Source of the DNA: Xenoacremonium recifei
Taxonomy: Eukaryota > Ascomycota > Sordariomycetes > Hypocreales > Nectriaceae
Assembly: GCA_012184525.1 (NCBI GenBank)
Contig: WOFQ01000068.1
Location: forward strand, 1-64,000
Direction of reading: 5' to 3'
DNA: 64,000 nucleotides
Part shown: positions 41,385 through 51,965 of the stretch, piece after piece
Position numbering within the stretch: position 1 is the stretch's first letter
How the letters are laid out: every line of letters begins with the position of its first letter
The notes under the pieces: generated by a model
What the model saw: the letters and a program-made list of their open reading frames with translations, nothing else
Database searches by the model: none
Told to the model about the DNA's origin: nothing
Position numbers and translations under genes: made by a program

Positions 41385-43014
41385 TTAATTTCTTTTCCAA
41401 TCGAACTCCCCTTCCCATGCCGCTCCGACGCGATAAATCATTTCCTCCTGGAACATACCTCCCACGATCTGCATTCCTACCGGCAGCTTTATGCTCTCGT
41501 TATCTTCAGCTGGCAGAAATCCAATAGGCAAGTTCATCGCTGGGTGTCCACTGGCATTGAAACAAACCGTATTGACAGCGACGCCCCTGCTCTTGGCCAT
41601 GTGCTCCTCAGGACCGGCGTCGGGAGCGGCATGGGTATTTGCGACGTATGGATTCGTGGGTGTGATGAGGACGTCAACGTCCTTCAACGCCGCGTTGTAC
41701 TCGTCCCGTAGACGGCGATACAAATTCATGGCCTTACCATAGATCAGTGGGTGGTTCTCCCAAAGGTAGAGACCAGAGATCATGGTGAATTTTGATGTCG
41801 AGAACATTTTGTCGAACTTGGGTTGGTCGAAAGGAGTCATCTTCTCCGCAAGATCCGTCATATACAAGGCTCGGCGACCACACGCCTTTCCTAGATATCC
41901 CTGAAGAGCTGCGCCTGGTCGAAGAGCACAGTTGACGATGTGGCCAGCTATCGAGTGCAGAGGAACGCTAACCTCGACAATTTCAGCACCAAGAGACTCG
42001 AACTTTTGCGTTGCCTCGAGGACCTTCTCTTTGACACGAGGGTCGAGAACTTGGAACTCGAATGCTTCCTTGAGGATCCCAATTTTCAACCCTTTAACGC
42101 CTCTGCCTAACGAGGCGGAATAATCAGGGAGCTCTGATGGTAAAGGTGCAGCGTACTGTCGGTCGTCGATATCGTCCCGCCCGGCAATTGCCTGGAGAAC
42201 CTTGGCGTTTAGAGCGACAGTCTTCGTCATTGGACCAGCGGTATCATGAACAGCATCATGCGTCACCACGGCGGTCCAAGGAACAAGTCCCCACGTGGGC
42301 TTCATGCCCACGATACCACAATAGCTGCTTGGGAAGCGAATCGAGCCTCCCTGGTCTCCTCCAATTCCAGCATCGACCTTTCCAGAACCTACAAGATGGC
42401 CACAACCACTCGAAGAGCCACCCGTTGTATATCCGGCAGCGTAGGGATTTTCGACAGGGCCGGTTGCTGCAGAAAAGGACGATGCGCAGAGAGACATGTT
42501 TTCGCAGACTGCTTTGCCGAGGATGGTCGCGCCAGCGTCGAGGAGACGAGTCACAATGGCTAAGAATGTCAGTAAATGGCATGCAGTATCCTATGAAAAT
42601 AATTATCTTACTAGCATCCATTTCGGGAACATAGTCCGTGAAGATGTCGGTTCCCAACAGCATCGGGACATCTTTCACGGCGATGTTGTCCTTGAGACAC
42701 AGTGTCACCCCTGACAGCGGACCGTCCTTCTTTCCATCAATTCTCGCCTTCCATGCCCATGCATTTCCTTCGTTCTCTTCTAGCGATGGCCGATTGATAT
42801 TTTGTCGAGGGTATGTCTCCAGATCCACGGGAGGGTAATAGTTGGGCAACGCATCAATGATCTCGATAGACTCTTGAACGGAAGCAATGATGTCGTGCCA
42901 TTGAGATACCTGATCATCTGGTAGACGAAGTCCAATCTTGTCAAGAACATGCGTGATCTTCTCGGCTGTGACTTTGGTCTTGTGGCCTTCGGACGCTGCT
43001 GTGAGAGTTGCCAT
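41385..43014 (-). CDS. amidase signature family hydrolase (525 aa)
   Basis: Exons 42612-43014 and 41385-42559 with a 52-bp phase-1 intron. ATG at 43014; only GTG would extend it. The amidase-signature triad is visible: Lys108 in LCLKDNIAV, the cis-Ser in the GGSSSGCG loop (about 181-188), and the nucleophile Ser207 in GGDQGGSIR, followed by GIVGMKPTWG. A helical N-terminus of about 90 residues is typical of fungal acetamidase/indoleacetamide-hydrolase-like members. The reaction is hydrolysis of a carboxamide to acid plus ammonia or amine; the substrate is not readable. It shares a 752-bp divergent promoter with NCS1 permease A. In the neighbourhood of a hydantoinase-type gene, it may hydrolyse an N-carbamoyl or amide intermediate, which is inference. 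Confidence 0.92.
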
Positions 43015-43766
43015 TGTTTCACTATCTTTCACGCCAAGTACTTGCTACCGTACAGACCGAGAACAACAGTGACCAGTCTTCCAAAGTCGGACCCTGACTT
43101 TTTGTTTCAACAATCGCAGAGCCTACGTTGCCTCGCAAACTCAATTTCGTAAAAAGAATGCGAGAGGCCATCGCGAAGCTCGCGACGCGGCAGGTGAGCG
43201 ATGCTCGTAGAGACCACGGCAACTGCTTATCATCGGGGATTCTCCTGATAGCCTGAATCGCGAATCCGGCGAAAGCCCGATCACCATGTGGAGCGACTTA
43301 TCTAGCCTCAACCACCGTGTCGGAAGACGGATTGCCATGGTTCGAGTTCTCGATCCGGCTATGCTGCTACCGGTTGGTCTGGGCTGATGAACTCGTGGCA
43401 GAGGAGAAGAGTCACAGTAAGGACGGTGCAGAGATGTCCGACATAGGCACGCACAACTTCTTGAACGCGCGTGTTATCACCTTGCTGGGCTCGAAGGCTT
43501 TTCTGTTAGTCTTGAGGCTGGGGCCCAGATCCTCAACCCTCGCCACTACTGCCGGCGCTAGCTTGAAGGGCCCTGCATTTTCGTTTGGCTTTGATAGGTA
43601 AGTTGGCGATGCAAGATAGTCCTCCTCTCTCGATATCTCATCTCACGCAGCGCGGTGGCAGGGCTACAAGGATATAATGATGCAAGGATCTCATTCATGC
43701 AACTGTCTGGATCCTACCATCGACGTGCTGCGTTCATAACACTCAGCCTCTTGTGCTACCTTCACC
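43015..43766. other. divergent promoter, amidase / NCS1 permease A
   Basis: A 752-bp intergenic region between outward-facing genes. It carries the CCGG-N11-CCGG palindrome listed separately and an everted CCG-N3-CGG near 43315-43323. No gene is seen. Confidence 0.55.
43355..43373. promoter_or_regulatory. CCGG-N11-CCGG palindrome (Gal4-type spacing), copy 1
   Basis: CCGG at 43355-43358 and 43370-43373 are separated by exactly 11 bases, which contains CGG-N11-CCG, the spacing bound by Gal4-class Zn2Cys6 dimers. It lies 394 bp upstream of the permease A ATG and 341 bp upstream of the amidase ATG. The same element occurs in the hydantoinase/permease B promoter (57266-57284). Confidence 0.55.
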
Positions 43767-45608
43767 ATGTCGAAGACAATTCGCCATTATCTGCGGCGCC
43801 TTGAGGTGCAGCAGCCTGAGGCCGAGGGCTCGACTGCCGATGTCTACCTCAGCAACAAGGATCTCTACCCTATCCCTAAGGAGAACCGCATCTGGGGCAA
43901 ATGGACGTACAGTTTGTTCTGGTTCGGTGAATGCGCCAGCGTCACCAGCTGGACCGTCGCCTCGACAGGTGTGAAGGCTGGTTTGACGTGGTATGAGGCA
44001 TGGTATGTGATCCCCTGCCAGAATTTTCCGGCGCGTACTGACAGAAAGATGATATAATAGGCTCTGTGTCATCTTTGGCCATTTGATTGTCGCGTTCTTC
44101 CTGGTTCCAATTGGACGCGGCGGTGCTGTCTACCATCTCGGTTTTCCCACCCTGGCACGAAGCAGCTTTGGAATTTTCGGTAGTTTCTGGTAAGCAACGC
44201 TCGACCACTAATCACGACAGGGCTTTCTCATTAACGCAACCTCACAGGCCCATCTTCAATCGAAATGCCATGACAATCATCTGGTGTGGTGTCCAGGGCG
44301 TTACAGCTGGAAACTCCATCTATGTACTGCTGCACTCGATCTTCCCTACCATCGCCGATGTCCCGAACCCTTTCTCCTCAGATGTCACCATGACTGGCGG
44401 TCGACTCATAGGATTTGTGGTTGCCTGGCTGCTGACTTTGTTCTGCGCCATGTTCCAAATCCACAAGTTCAACAAGTTGATCATGGTCAAGGGCATTTTG
44501 ATGGTTGGTTGTCTACTGGCATTCTTCATCTGGTACGCAAACCCCAGCGCCCGCTCTGAATATATACGGGCTGTCTGACTAACATTGGAACAGGAGCATT
44601 GTCGAAGCCAAGGGCGTTGGCCCAGTCGTTCACCAGAAGGCCCAGATCCCTGCCGGAGAGTCTCACGCCTGGGTCTTCCTCGGGCAGCTTTTTGTTCAGG
44701 CTGCCAACATGGCCACCTTTGCCACCAATAACGCTGATATTACCCGTTATGCTTCCCATCCTGATGCCGCTCTGTGGCCACAAATCATCGGCATGCCTAT
44801 TGCTTATGGAATTGTTGGTTTCTTTGGCATCTTCGTCACCTCGGCCAGCCAGGTCATCTTTGGCGAAATCATCTGGGACCCCAACGCGATCCTCGATGCC
44901 TTCTTGACTACCGACTACTCCTCTAAGCGACGTGCCGGTGTCTTCTTTATCGCTCTGGGCTTCTCTTTTGCTCAGGTCACAACACAGATTTTCGCCAACC
45001 TCATTGCCGCTGGTAACGATACGGCTGCCATGTGCCCACGCTACGTCAACATCCGCCGAGGTGCCATCATTGGCCTTGTTCTCTCGTTTGCTATTACGCC
45101 CTGGAACCTTCTCAAGACAAGTTTCACCTTCACCAGCTATTTGGGGTCTTACCAGATCTTCCTTTCCAGCATCATTGGGGTCATCTTGTGTGACTATTTC
45201 TGGGTTCGTCGTGGCCACCTGGTGGTTCAGGATCTCTTTACTCGGGACCCTAAGGCCCTCTATTGGTACACTGGGGGTTTCAACTGGCGTGCATATACGG
45301 CTTACATTGCTGGCATCATTCCTTGCCTTCCTGGATTCCTGTACCAAGTTGGTGTAAACAGTATTCCCATGGGAGCAAGAAGGCTCTATGTCTTCGCACT
45401 ACCTGTCGGTATCTTTGTTTCAGCTTTGGCTTATGCCGTCTGCTGTTACTTTAGCCCTCCTCCCGGCATGATAAAGGAAGGATGGCACGAGGACATCAAC
45501 GGGGACGGCATCCTGGAAGGGGAAGATGATAGTGATTTGAAGAGCGTGGGCAATGATTCTGCTCCTGGAAAGAGCGGTGGCCAGGAGAAGATTGCCGCTT
45601 TAGCTTAG
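43767..45608 (+). CDS. NCS1-family permease A (uracil/allantoin/thiamine type)
   Basis: Exons 43767-44002, 44061-44189, 44248-44532 and 44594-45608 give 554 residues; all three introns (58, 58, 61 bp) fall within TGG codons (TG|G). ATG is in CACCATGTC. The N-terminal block with N-x-D-L-x-P-I-P and W-x-K-W precedes about 12 helices. Typical Fur-type motifs are FWFGECASVTSWTVASTG, FGIFGSFWPIFNRNAMTIIWCGVQ, ATNNADITRYA and YVNIRRGAIIGLV. Fur-type members import uracil, uridine, allantoin, hydantoin-like compounds or thiamine by cation symport. The substrate is unknown. It shares a promoter with the amidase and is convergent with the Zn2Cys6 gene (175 bp). Confidence 0.9.
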
Positions 45609-45783
45609 CTTCGGACCAAAGCCTGGTAATATACCTGCCCAGCTTTAACACACAGAGTGACGCAGGTAGTAATATTAATAGACAGATGTCGATATTTGCG
45701 TTACATGAGTCAATTAAGAAGCTTGTAGCCACACCATTATGCCTCTTAGACGTCGGGTGACATTCGATTAATCTCCCTTGATT

Positions 45784-48038
45784 CTACAGAGCTTCAGTGT
45801 CCAAGGCCAGCGCAGAGTCCAAATCAGCCCACAGAACATCTCCCCACGGCCCCCATTGAGCAGGATCTATCATCGCATCCCAAGCCGACATTTCGAGAAT
45901 CGCGGTAGAGATATTATTTCCAGATGCCGATCCTTGTTGCACGGGGGGATCGTTCATGAGATGCTCGATAGAAATGCGCTCCAGATATCGATGAGCAGTT
46001 GATTCGCCCCCAAAGACAGATGATATTGCAGGCACAAGAGCGGTAGGAGGCTCATCTGGCTGACTTGATGCAGAACTCGACCTGTTATCCCGAGGCACTA
46101 CGCTGCCTTTGAGGGTATGCTTGCATCTTGCATCATATAGCGCCAAGATGCGGCGGATGACTTTCCGCCCATCGGAGATTAAGGGTATCCAGCGATTCTC
46201 ATCTACGCTCTTGCTGTGTGAGTCCAAATCGTCAACGACAAGCTCAATGTCAGAGCGAATAGCCTCTGCACTTGGTGGCATCTCTACCAACAAGAAAGTT
46301 GCCAAAGCAACAGCCGCTGAGAAGACCTGGTAAGCCTGGACATGCATCTTTTGCGACCGTTGAAACCGTCCAACGTTGGGACTGCGCAGGGATTTGTAGA
46401 CGGCAAGAGCTGAAGTGCTAGCGTTGACACAAATCTGCCATGAATCGCCAACAAGTGGCTTAAGAAACGGGCGGAACATTCTAACACGCTGGATACAGAC
46501 ACAGCTGTGAAGGATATGCCGCATCCAAGTGATGACGAGGACGAAGCTGGGGGAGAGGTGTTGTTGGAGAGACTCGGGGTCCTCTCGGAGATACCATGGA
46601 TACTCATCAAGGATATCCATGACCTCGCCGTCGATCTGGGCAACGAAGGAGTAGGACGAGAGATTAGCCCCGTTGTCCACGAAAAGTTTGTTAAAGGTTT
46701 TGAAGACACGAGCGCGAAAGTAGTGCATGCTCATCTCTGTGGGTTCAGAGAGTGGGCGGACTCGGATTGCCGAGGGCGTGATGTCAACGTCGTTACAATT
46801 AGACGGGAATGGTACCATCGACAGATGAGATTGAAGGAGGGGCGGTCTCCCCAAACAGATGGATTGGAACCTTTCCGGGGTATTAGCTAGGGTGCTGTCC
46901 TTGATAATGGAAAGTGCACTTACGTATCGGAAGACACAAGATCCCACCATATTCGATGCCTCATCTCCCTTTCGAGACAGTTCGTAATGGATGCGGGTGC
47001 CTCCTTATCCAGACCCAAAGCCTGAGCATTGCGGATGGCCTGGGCCATGTGCGAATTGAGAACTTCGACATTCTTTGTGTTGTACCAATATAGCTGAGAG
47101 ATCAGAAAGACTTGGATCTGCGTCAGTGTAGGTTTGGTATCGTAATTTCCAGCATGGAGTGCTTGTCGACATGCCGAGTACCATCGCTTGTATAGAGTAG
47201 GGAGATCGGAGGGCTCAAAGCCAGCAGCCTCAGCAATCTGTGAAGGTACATACAATCCCGCGAGACAAAGGATCATGTACAGCATGGAGAGCCAAATGAG
47301 GTCGACGTCGGCGATATCAGTGGCCCAGAACTTGGCGTAGTCAGTGCGAAACGAGGGAGCATGAATAGCCTGGTAGATCCAATTGACGTTCTCCAAGTAA
47401 TACGAGACAAACATGTCGCATTGAGTCTGTGAAGGGAGGATGCTAATGAGATAGCGTTTCCAGTAGGACGCAGGTTCATCCAGTAGAGTCCGGTCAGCGA
47501 CGTTGTATGGGCGCGAAATGAGAGCTGAGGCCACTGTGACGCCCTCAATAAGCGCATTTTCCCGGCTTGAGTTATGAAATCCTGTCAAAACTGCTCCAGG
47601 GAGTCCTGTGCGTGAGTCTGGCTCCAAGACTGGGTATCGCGAAGCTTGGCGGGAGTAAGAGACCCTCACATCTGTGAAGCCTACAGGGGAGGCCTCTGAC
47701 ACTTTCACCGACTCAGCTGCCGCAACGCTGGACGGTGTTGGAGGTAAGTCGGCCTTCATCACGACCCCCGGCGGTGTCTCTGTCCCCACCCTCGGCAGCA
47801 CGGCGCTGTTCTGGTGGAAGCTTGCCGGAGCCATCGCGGCAGCCGGCGGGGGATTCAAACGGCATCGATCCTCGCGGCCGTAGCGAACGCAGCTCTGGCA
47901 GGGGACCACACGGTCGCATCGCAGCTTGTAGAGCCGGCAGGGGAGGCAACTGAGCGTGCGGCGCTGGCGCTTGGGAGGCTGCTGGGAGGAGGATGGGGAT
48001 TGCTGGCGGCGAGCTGAGGAGGCGGAGTGGGAAGGCAT
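45784..48038 (-). CDS. Zn2Cys6 transcription factor with MHR domain, likely cluster regulator (733 aa)
   Basis: Exons 46924-48038 and 45784-46870 with a 53-bp intron (GTAAGT ... GAAAG) inside a Thr codon. A basic, Ser/Gln-rich leader precedes the zinc cluster, Cys at 31, 34, 41, 47, 50 and 59 (spacing 2-6-5-2-8). The MHR domain is complete: PSQTQCDMFVSYYLENVNWIY entry, LEREMRHRIWWDLVSSDT, then FQSICLGRPPLL across the intron, and a long helical C-terminal half. The C-terminus holds a WDAMIDPAQWGPWGD acidic-aromatic segment resembling an activation domain. It sits in the middle of the permease/hydantoinase cluster and diverges from the MOSC-reductase gene, so it is the best candidate to bind the CCGG-N11-CCGG sites. 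That link is inference. Confidence 0.9.
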
Positions 48039-48557
48039 GGTGATGGGTGATGCTGGCTCCGGTTGGCAGGACGCATGTCTTCAATCCCGCATCGGATATC
48101 TTAAATCAACTATCACTCAGCTTTGAGATCGTAGGTGTCGGTTTGATGCGGCTGCTTATCCCCTGGACTGGGTGTCGACGCTAACTGATAGAGCTAGAGA
48201 GAGTCACCCGGAGATACCGCACGAGCCGCTAGGTGAAGGACCGGGAAATCTTGCATACTATTGGCGGACTTAGCACCGGGTTCCCCAGATAGGGACGATC
48301 GAGAACAGCTCACTACGGCGTCTCAGGGTGCTCGGAGAGGCCTTAGATAGAGGTCTGAGTCCACCAAAACCTAAGTTAAAGTCAATCAACCATTCGGATT
48401 GTCTGGAACTTGCGTGACGATGATTAATATCGGCCGAATTGTTTATCTCTATCATCAAATTCCCAGACAGTTATCTAAGCTCGATGACGCTGAATCATGA
48501 GCAGTCCAGCACTCTCGTTCCGCACTGCCTTTGCCGACGTTACCCCCAATTCCAACT
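48039..48557. other. divergent promoter, cluster regulator / MOSC reductase
   Basis: A 519-bp intergenic region. A CGG-N5-CCG pair is listed separately. An out-of-frame ATG at 48497 precedes the reductase ATG and could act as an upstream start. No CCGG-N11-CCGG copy was seen. Confidence 0.5.
48209..48219. promoter_or_regulatory. CGG-N5-CCG site (CGGAGATACCG)
   Basis: An inverted CGG pair with 5-base spacing, 171 bp upstream of the regulator ATG and 339 bp upstream of the MOSC-reductase ATG. The core GAGATAC also occurs inside the palindrome at 57266-57284. It is a candidate Zn2Cys6 site, possibly autoregulatory. Confidence 0.35.
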
Positions 48558-50492
48558 ATGGCTATCGGGAAGTCTTCTCATCCAGGCAAGATGCAGGTTG
48601 TGGCAGTCAGCCATGCTTTGCCTCAGTGGCTAGATATAGGAGGTCGTCGGGTACATACATCGATTCTCCATACCCCCCTGACAAAGCGAACGGAGTCAAT
48701 TGTCGTCAAAGCTACGGGAGGTATTGAAACCAACACCTCCGCAGCTCATAACGGCGAGGTCTATGCCTTTTTCGCCCACCATTACGACTATTGGACCCAA
48801 AAACTTGGAGTATCTCGCGATCAATGGGAGTGGTGCCATTGGGGAGAAAATATCACATTTCAATGCGAGAACAAAATTACTGAAGCTGACTTTCTACTTG
48901 GCGACGTCTGGAAAATCGGAGAGACAGTCACACTACAAGTCTGTGGCAGTAGAGTGCCCTGCTTCAAGCTTGCTTGGAGATGTGGCCAGAAAGATAGCTG
49001 GCTTCAAGACCTCGCAGCAACGGGAAAATGCGGTGTCTATCTCAAAGTTGTGCAAGGAGGACGGATATATCCGGGAGACGCTGCAAATCTCATATCTAGA
49101 AAGTCCTCTGGTCCCATTGTCGACTGTGCCACTATTACCCGAGCCGCGTTTGCAGATGCTCTTTCAACTCGGACTACGATGGATCTTCTCGTGGATCATC
49201 CTGATCTACTTGACATGAATAAGCTCATCTTTCGACGAAAGTTGTCCATTCTCCATGACCAAGCTCTCGTCGGAAAAGGGTCTTGGAAGGGCTGGCGACA
49301 AGTTCGAGTTTCACGGGTCGTGGATGAATCCCCGGATATCAAGTCGTTCTATATGGTGCCTTTGAGTGACGGCCCAGACGAAGCCCCTCTCGCAGCTTTT
49401 CTTCCCGGCCAATTCGCAACTATTCGTCTCCCTAATGTTATCATCCGCTGCTGGTCCTTATCTACATACCCCGATGAGGATGACCGCGGAGCCCCTCATT
49501 TCTACCGTGTCAGTATCCGCAAGGCTGGTATTGGCTCAACATGGATGCACGAGCAATGCACTCCCGACACATTGCTCGACATTCAAGCACCTTCGGGATC
49601 TTTCTGCCTAGACTGGTCTCCATCCTTCCCTGGACGACAAGTTTATGCATCGGCTGGGATTGGCATTACACCCATGATGTCCATGCTTCGAGCACATATA
49701 CAGCACCAGGCCATGCAACGTGCGCCCGCTGTTTGGGTCCATGTATCGAGGAATTTGGAGGTCTTGCCTTTCAGGAAAGAATTGGAAGAGTTTCTAAGTC
49801 ATCCTGTAGCCCAAGAGCTGGAGATCCAGGTTTTCTTGTTCCTTACTGGTGTCAGTCAAGAAGAGTGTGATGCTCTGAAATCGAAGTTATTCAATATTCC
49901 GGAAACAAAGACGCAGTTGATGATACACTCCGGTCGTCCTAAGGTCGATCATCTACGAACTCTATTTAGTGAACCCTACATGATGGACCCGTTGCGAATC
50001 ACTCCCATCGAGGTTGAGGGCAAGTTCTCAACAGTATATCTCTGTGGCACTGCTGCGTTTGAAACAAGCATGAGAGAGATTTTAGAGGAACTCCAAGTTC
50101 CTGATGCTTTGGTGCTTTCAGAAGCATTCAATGGGGATCCAGCCGCCAGTAGGGCTTCCACCATTGAAGAGTCAGAGGTTCTTTTTACGAATTCCAGAAT
50201 AAAAACGGCCTGGAGGAAGGGCAAAATTAGAAAGCCGAAAATTGGAAGTAGTGAAACTAAAGAAGCCAAAGCATCAGAAGAGGTGTTGACAGAGAGTGAC
50301 GATGGGCCTACACTCCTTGAACTTGCGGAACAGCTCGGCCTCGCACCTGAGTTCGGGTGCCGGACCGGAGTCTGCGGTGCATGCGAGCAAGTGTTATGTA
50401 AGGGGAAGGTTACTGGAGGAATGCAGCCAGGAGGGATGGTGCGAATATGCGTTGCTCGTCCAGGAAGCGAAAGAGTTCAGATAGAGCTTTAA
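48558..50492 (+). CDS. MOSC domain - flavin reductase - 2Fe-2S ferredoxin fusion oxidoreductase (644 aa)
   Basis: A single exon; the first in-frame ATG is 48558 (the frame is open upstream only from TTG). Residues about 30-190 form a YiiM-like MOSC domain, with the WCHWGENI block, the GDVWKIGE strand and the Cys of SRVPCFKL, the expected Mo-cofactor/sulfur-binding residue. A ferredoxin-reductase-like module follows, with the flavin motif R-C-W-S-L-S and the nucleotide motif GIGITPMMSM. The C-terminus is a plant-type 2Fe-2S domain with Cys601, Cys606, Cys609 and a distal Cys (probably 631). This is a phthalate-dioxygenase-reductase-like chain passing electrons from NAD(P)H to a partner or a Mo/S-bound substrate. 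The oxygenase or other partner is not in the window. It is divergent from the cluster regulator. Confidence 0.87.
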   Translation: MAIGKSSHPGKMQVVAVSHALPQWLDIGGRRVHTSILHTPLTKRTESIVVKATGGIETNTSAAHNGEVYAFFAHHYDYWTQKLGVSRDQWEWCHWGENITFQCENKITEADFLLGDVWKIGETVTLQVCGSRVPCFKLAWRCGQKDSWLQDLAATGKCGVYLKVVQGGRIYPGDAANLISRKSSGPIVDCATITRAAFADALSTRTTMDLLVDHPDLLDMNKLIFRRKLSILHDQALVGKGSWKGWRQVRVSRVVDESPDIKSFYMVPLSDGPDEAPLAAFLPGQFATIRLPNVIIRCWSLSTYPDEDDRGAPHFYRVSIRKAGIGSTWMHEQCTPDTLLDIQAPSGSFCLDWSPSFPGRQVYASAGIGITPMMSMLRAHIQHQAMQRAPAVWVHVSRNLEVLPFRKELEEFLSHPVAQELEIQVFLFLTGVSQEECDALKSKLFNIPETKTQLMIHSGRPKVDHLRTLFSEPYMMDPLRITPIEVEGKFSTVYLCGTAAFETSMREILEELQVPDALVLSEAFNGDPAASRASTIEESEVLFTNSRIKTAWRKGKIRKPKIGSSETKEAKASEEVLTESDDGPTLLELAEQLGLAPEFGCRTGVCGACEQVLCKGKVTGGMQPGGMVRICVARPGSERVQIEL

Positions 50493-50785
50493 GTGGAAAA
50501 TGTCCAACATGTTGTCAAACAACTCTGAGATAGAATCTTGACATCCACACGTGCATCTCTCAATTGATCTTTCATCATTGATAGGGTCCCCTCAATGGAC
50601 CGTGGTATCAGTACCTCGTACAGGACTTATAATTGTCATCCCTTTCCTCCCACAAACCACAATACCAACAACTCCGGCTTCATTCCTGAGCCCTAGCTCG
50701 CTACCTCAACGCCACTGCTTTTCCATACGCATTCATAACACATCACCAGCCAGTCGTTATGCTGTTATTATCTACAAGTCTTCGC

Positions 50786-51965
50786 TTAAGAAACCTGGAG
50801 CACGCAACGGCCTGCAAGCTGTCCAGCGGCCAGCTTTCCAATCCACTGGTCAACATCTTCGAGCTTACCCTTGCTCAAGATGGGCTGAACGCTGTTAGCT
50901 AGGAGCCCCATGTGATTTGTGAGTTGACTTACGCGAACAAGCCCTCGGGCAGTGAAATCAAGGGCCTCCTCAACATCCTTCTGGCTACCAACAACACTAC
51001 CCACGACCTTGAGCCGCCTCAAGGCCATCATCATGGGAGGAGCACCAGCAATGATAGAGCTGTCCTTAGGAAGGCCGACAGCAACAACAGTGCCGTTAGG
51101 TCGAAGGAAGGTAGGCGCAGATTCGTAGGCAGCCTTGGTAGCGGCCGTGACGATCACGCCGTGAGCACCGTACTTGGTAATGTTCATGATCTCAGCAGCG
51201 ATGTCCTTGGTGGTCTGGAAATCAATAAACTTCTCAGCACCGAGCTTGATGCAAAGATCTCGCTTGGCATCACCCCCATCGATGGCGATGACTCGCATAC
51301 CCATGGCGCGAGCATACTGGACGGCGAAATGGCCAAGACCGCCACCAGCACCAGGAAGAACGATCCACTGGCCAGGCTGAACACCGGACCTATGATCCTG
51401 ATTAGTGACAATTCTCATCAAAAGGACAGTTTTCTTACCGCTTGCATGCAACATAGGCAGTAACGCCTCCACACATGATTGGACCGGCCTCCTCGTCCGA
51501 GACACCATCAGGGAGCTTCGATGTGTATCGGCCATCAGCAAGGCAGTATTCCTGGAACGTTCCAGGCACCGAGAAGCCGCTGTTCTTCTGGTTCGGGCAA
51601 TGCACCTCGTTCACACCGTCCAAGCAGAACTCGCACTCTCCACATGTGCTCGCAATCCACTTTACACCAGCTCGCTCACCAACATTCCATCGGTTCTGCA
51701 TCCCCTCACCCACAGCGACAACGGTGCCAGCGCCTTCATGGCCGGCGATGCCCTTTGTTACATCCATCATGGCGACACCGAAGTCTTTCCACTCATCTTG
51801 CAGCAGAGACTTATCGGAACCACAGAGTCCAGTCCAGTTGATCTTCACCAGAATCTCACCAGGACCAGGTTGGGGGACGTCGGTGTTTTGCATGGATGTG
51901 GTGGCTGAGGCACCACTGCCCTGGCGGACGGCAGCGCGACCTTGAGAAGGGACTGCGGAGGCCAT
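50786..51965 (-). CDS. zinc-dependent alcohol dehydrogenase (MDR family, 360 aa)
   Basis: Exons 51439-51965, 50933-51389 and 50786-50884 with introns of 49 and 48 bp. The second intron is stop-free and a multiple of three; removing it gives the usual C-terminus GLVRPILSKGKLEDVDQW. Catalytic zinc ligands are Cys48 (GLCGSD) and His76-Glu77 (GHEGAG). The structural zinc lobe has Cys108, Cys111, Cys114 and Cys123. The cofactor site is GAGGGLGHFAVQYA, followed by Asp at the end of the second strand (VIAIDGG), favouring NAD(H). It is close to yeast-type ADHs. In the cluster it could oxidise or reduce an alcohol/aldehyde intermediate, or it may be unrelated. It is convergent with the MOSC reductase (293 bp). 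Confidence 0.92.
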
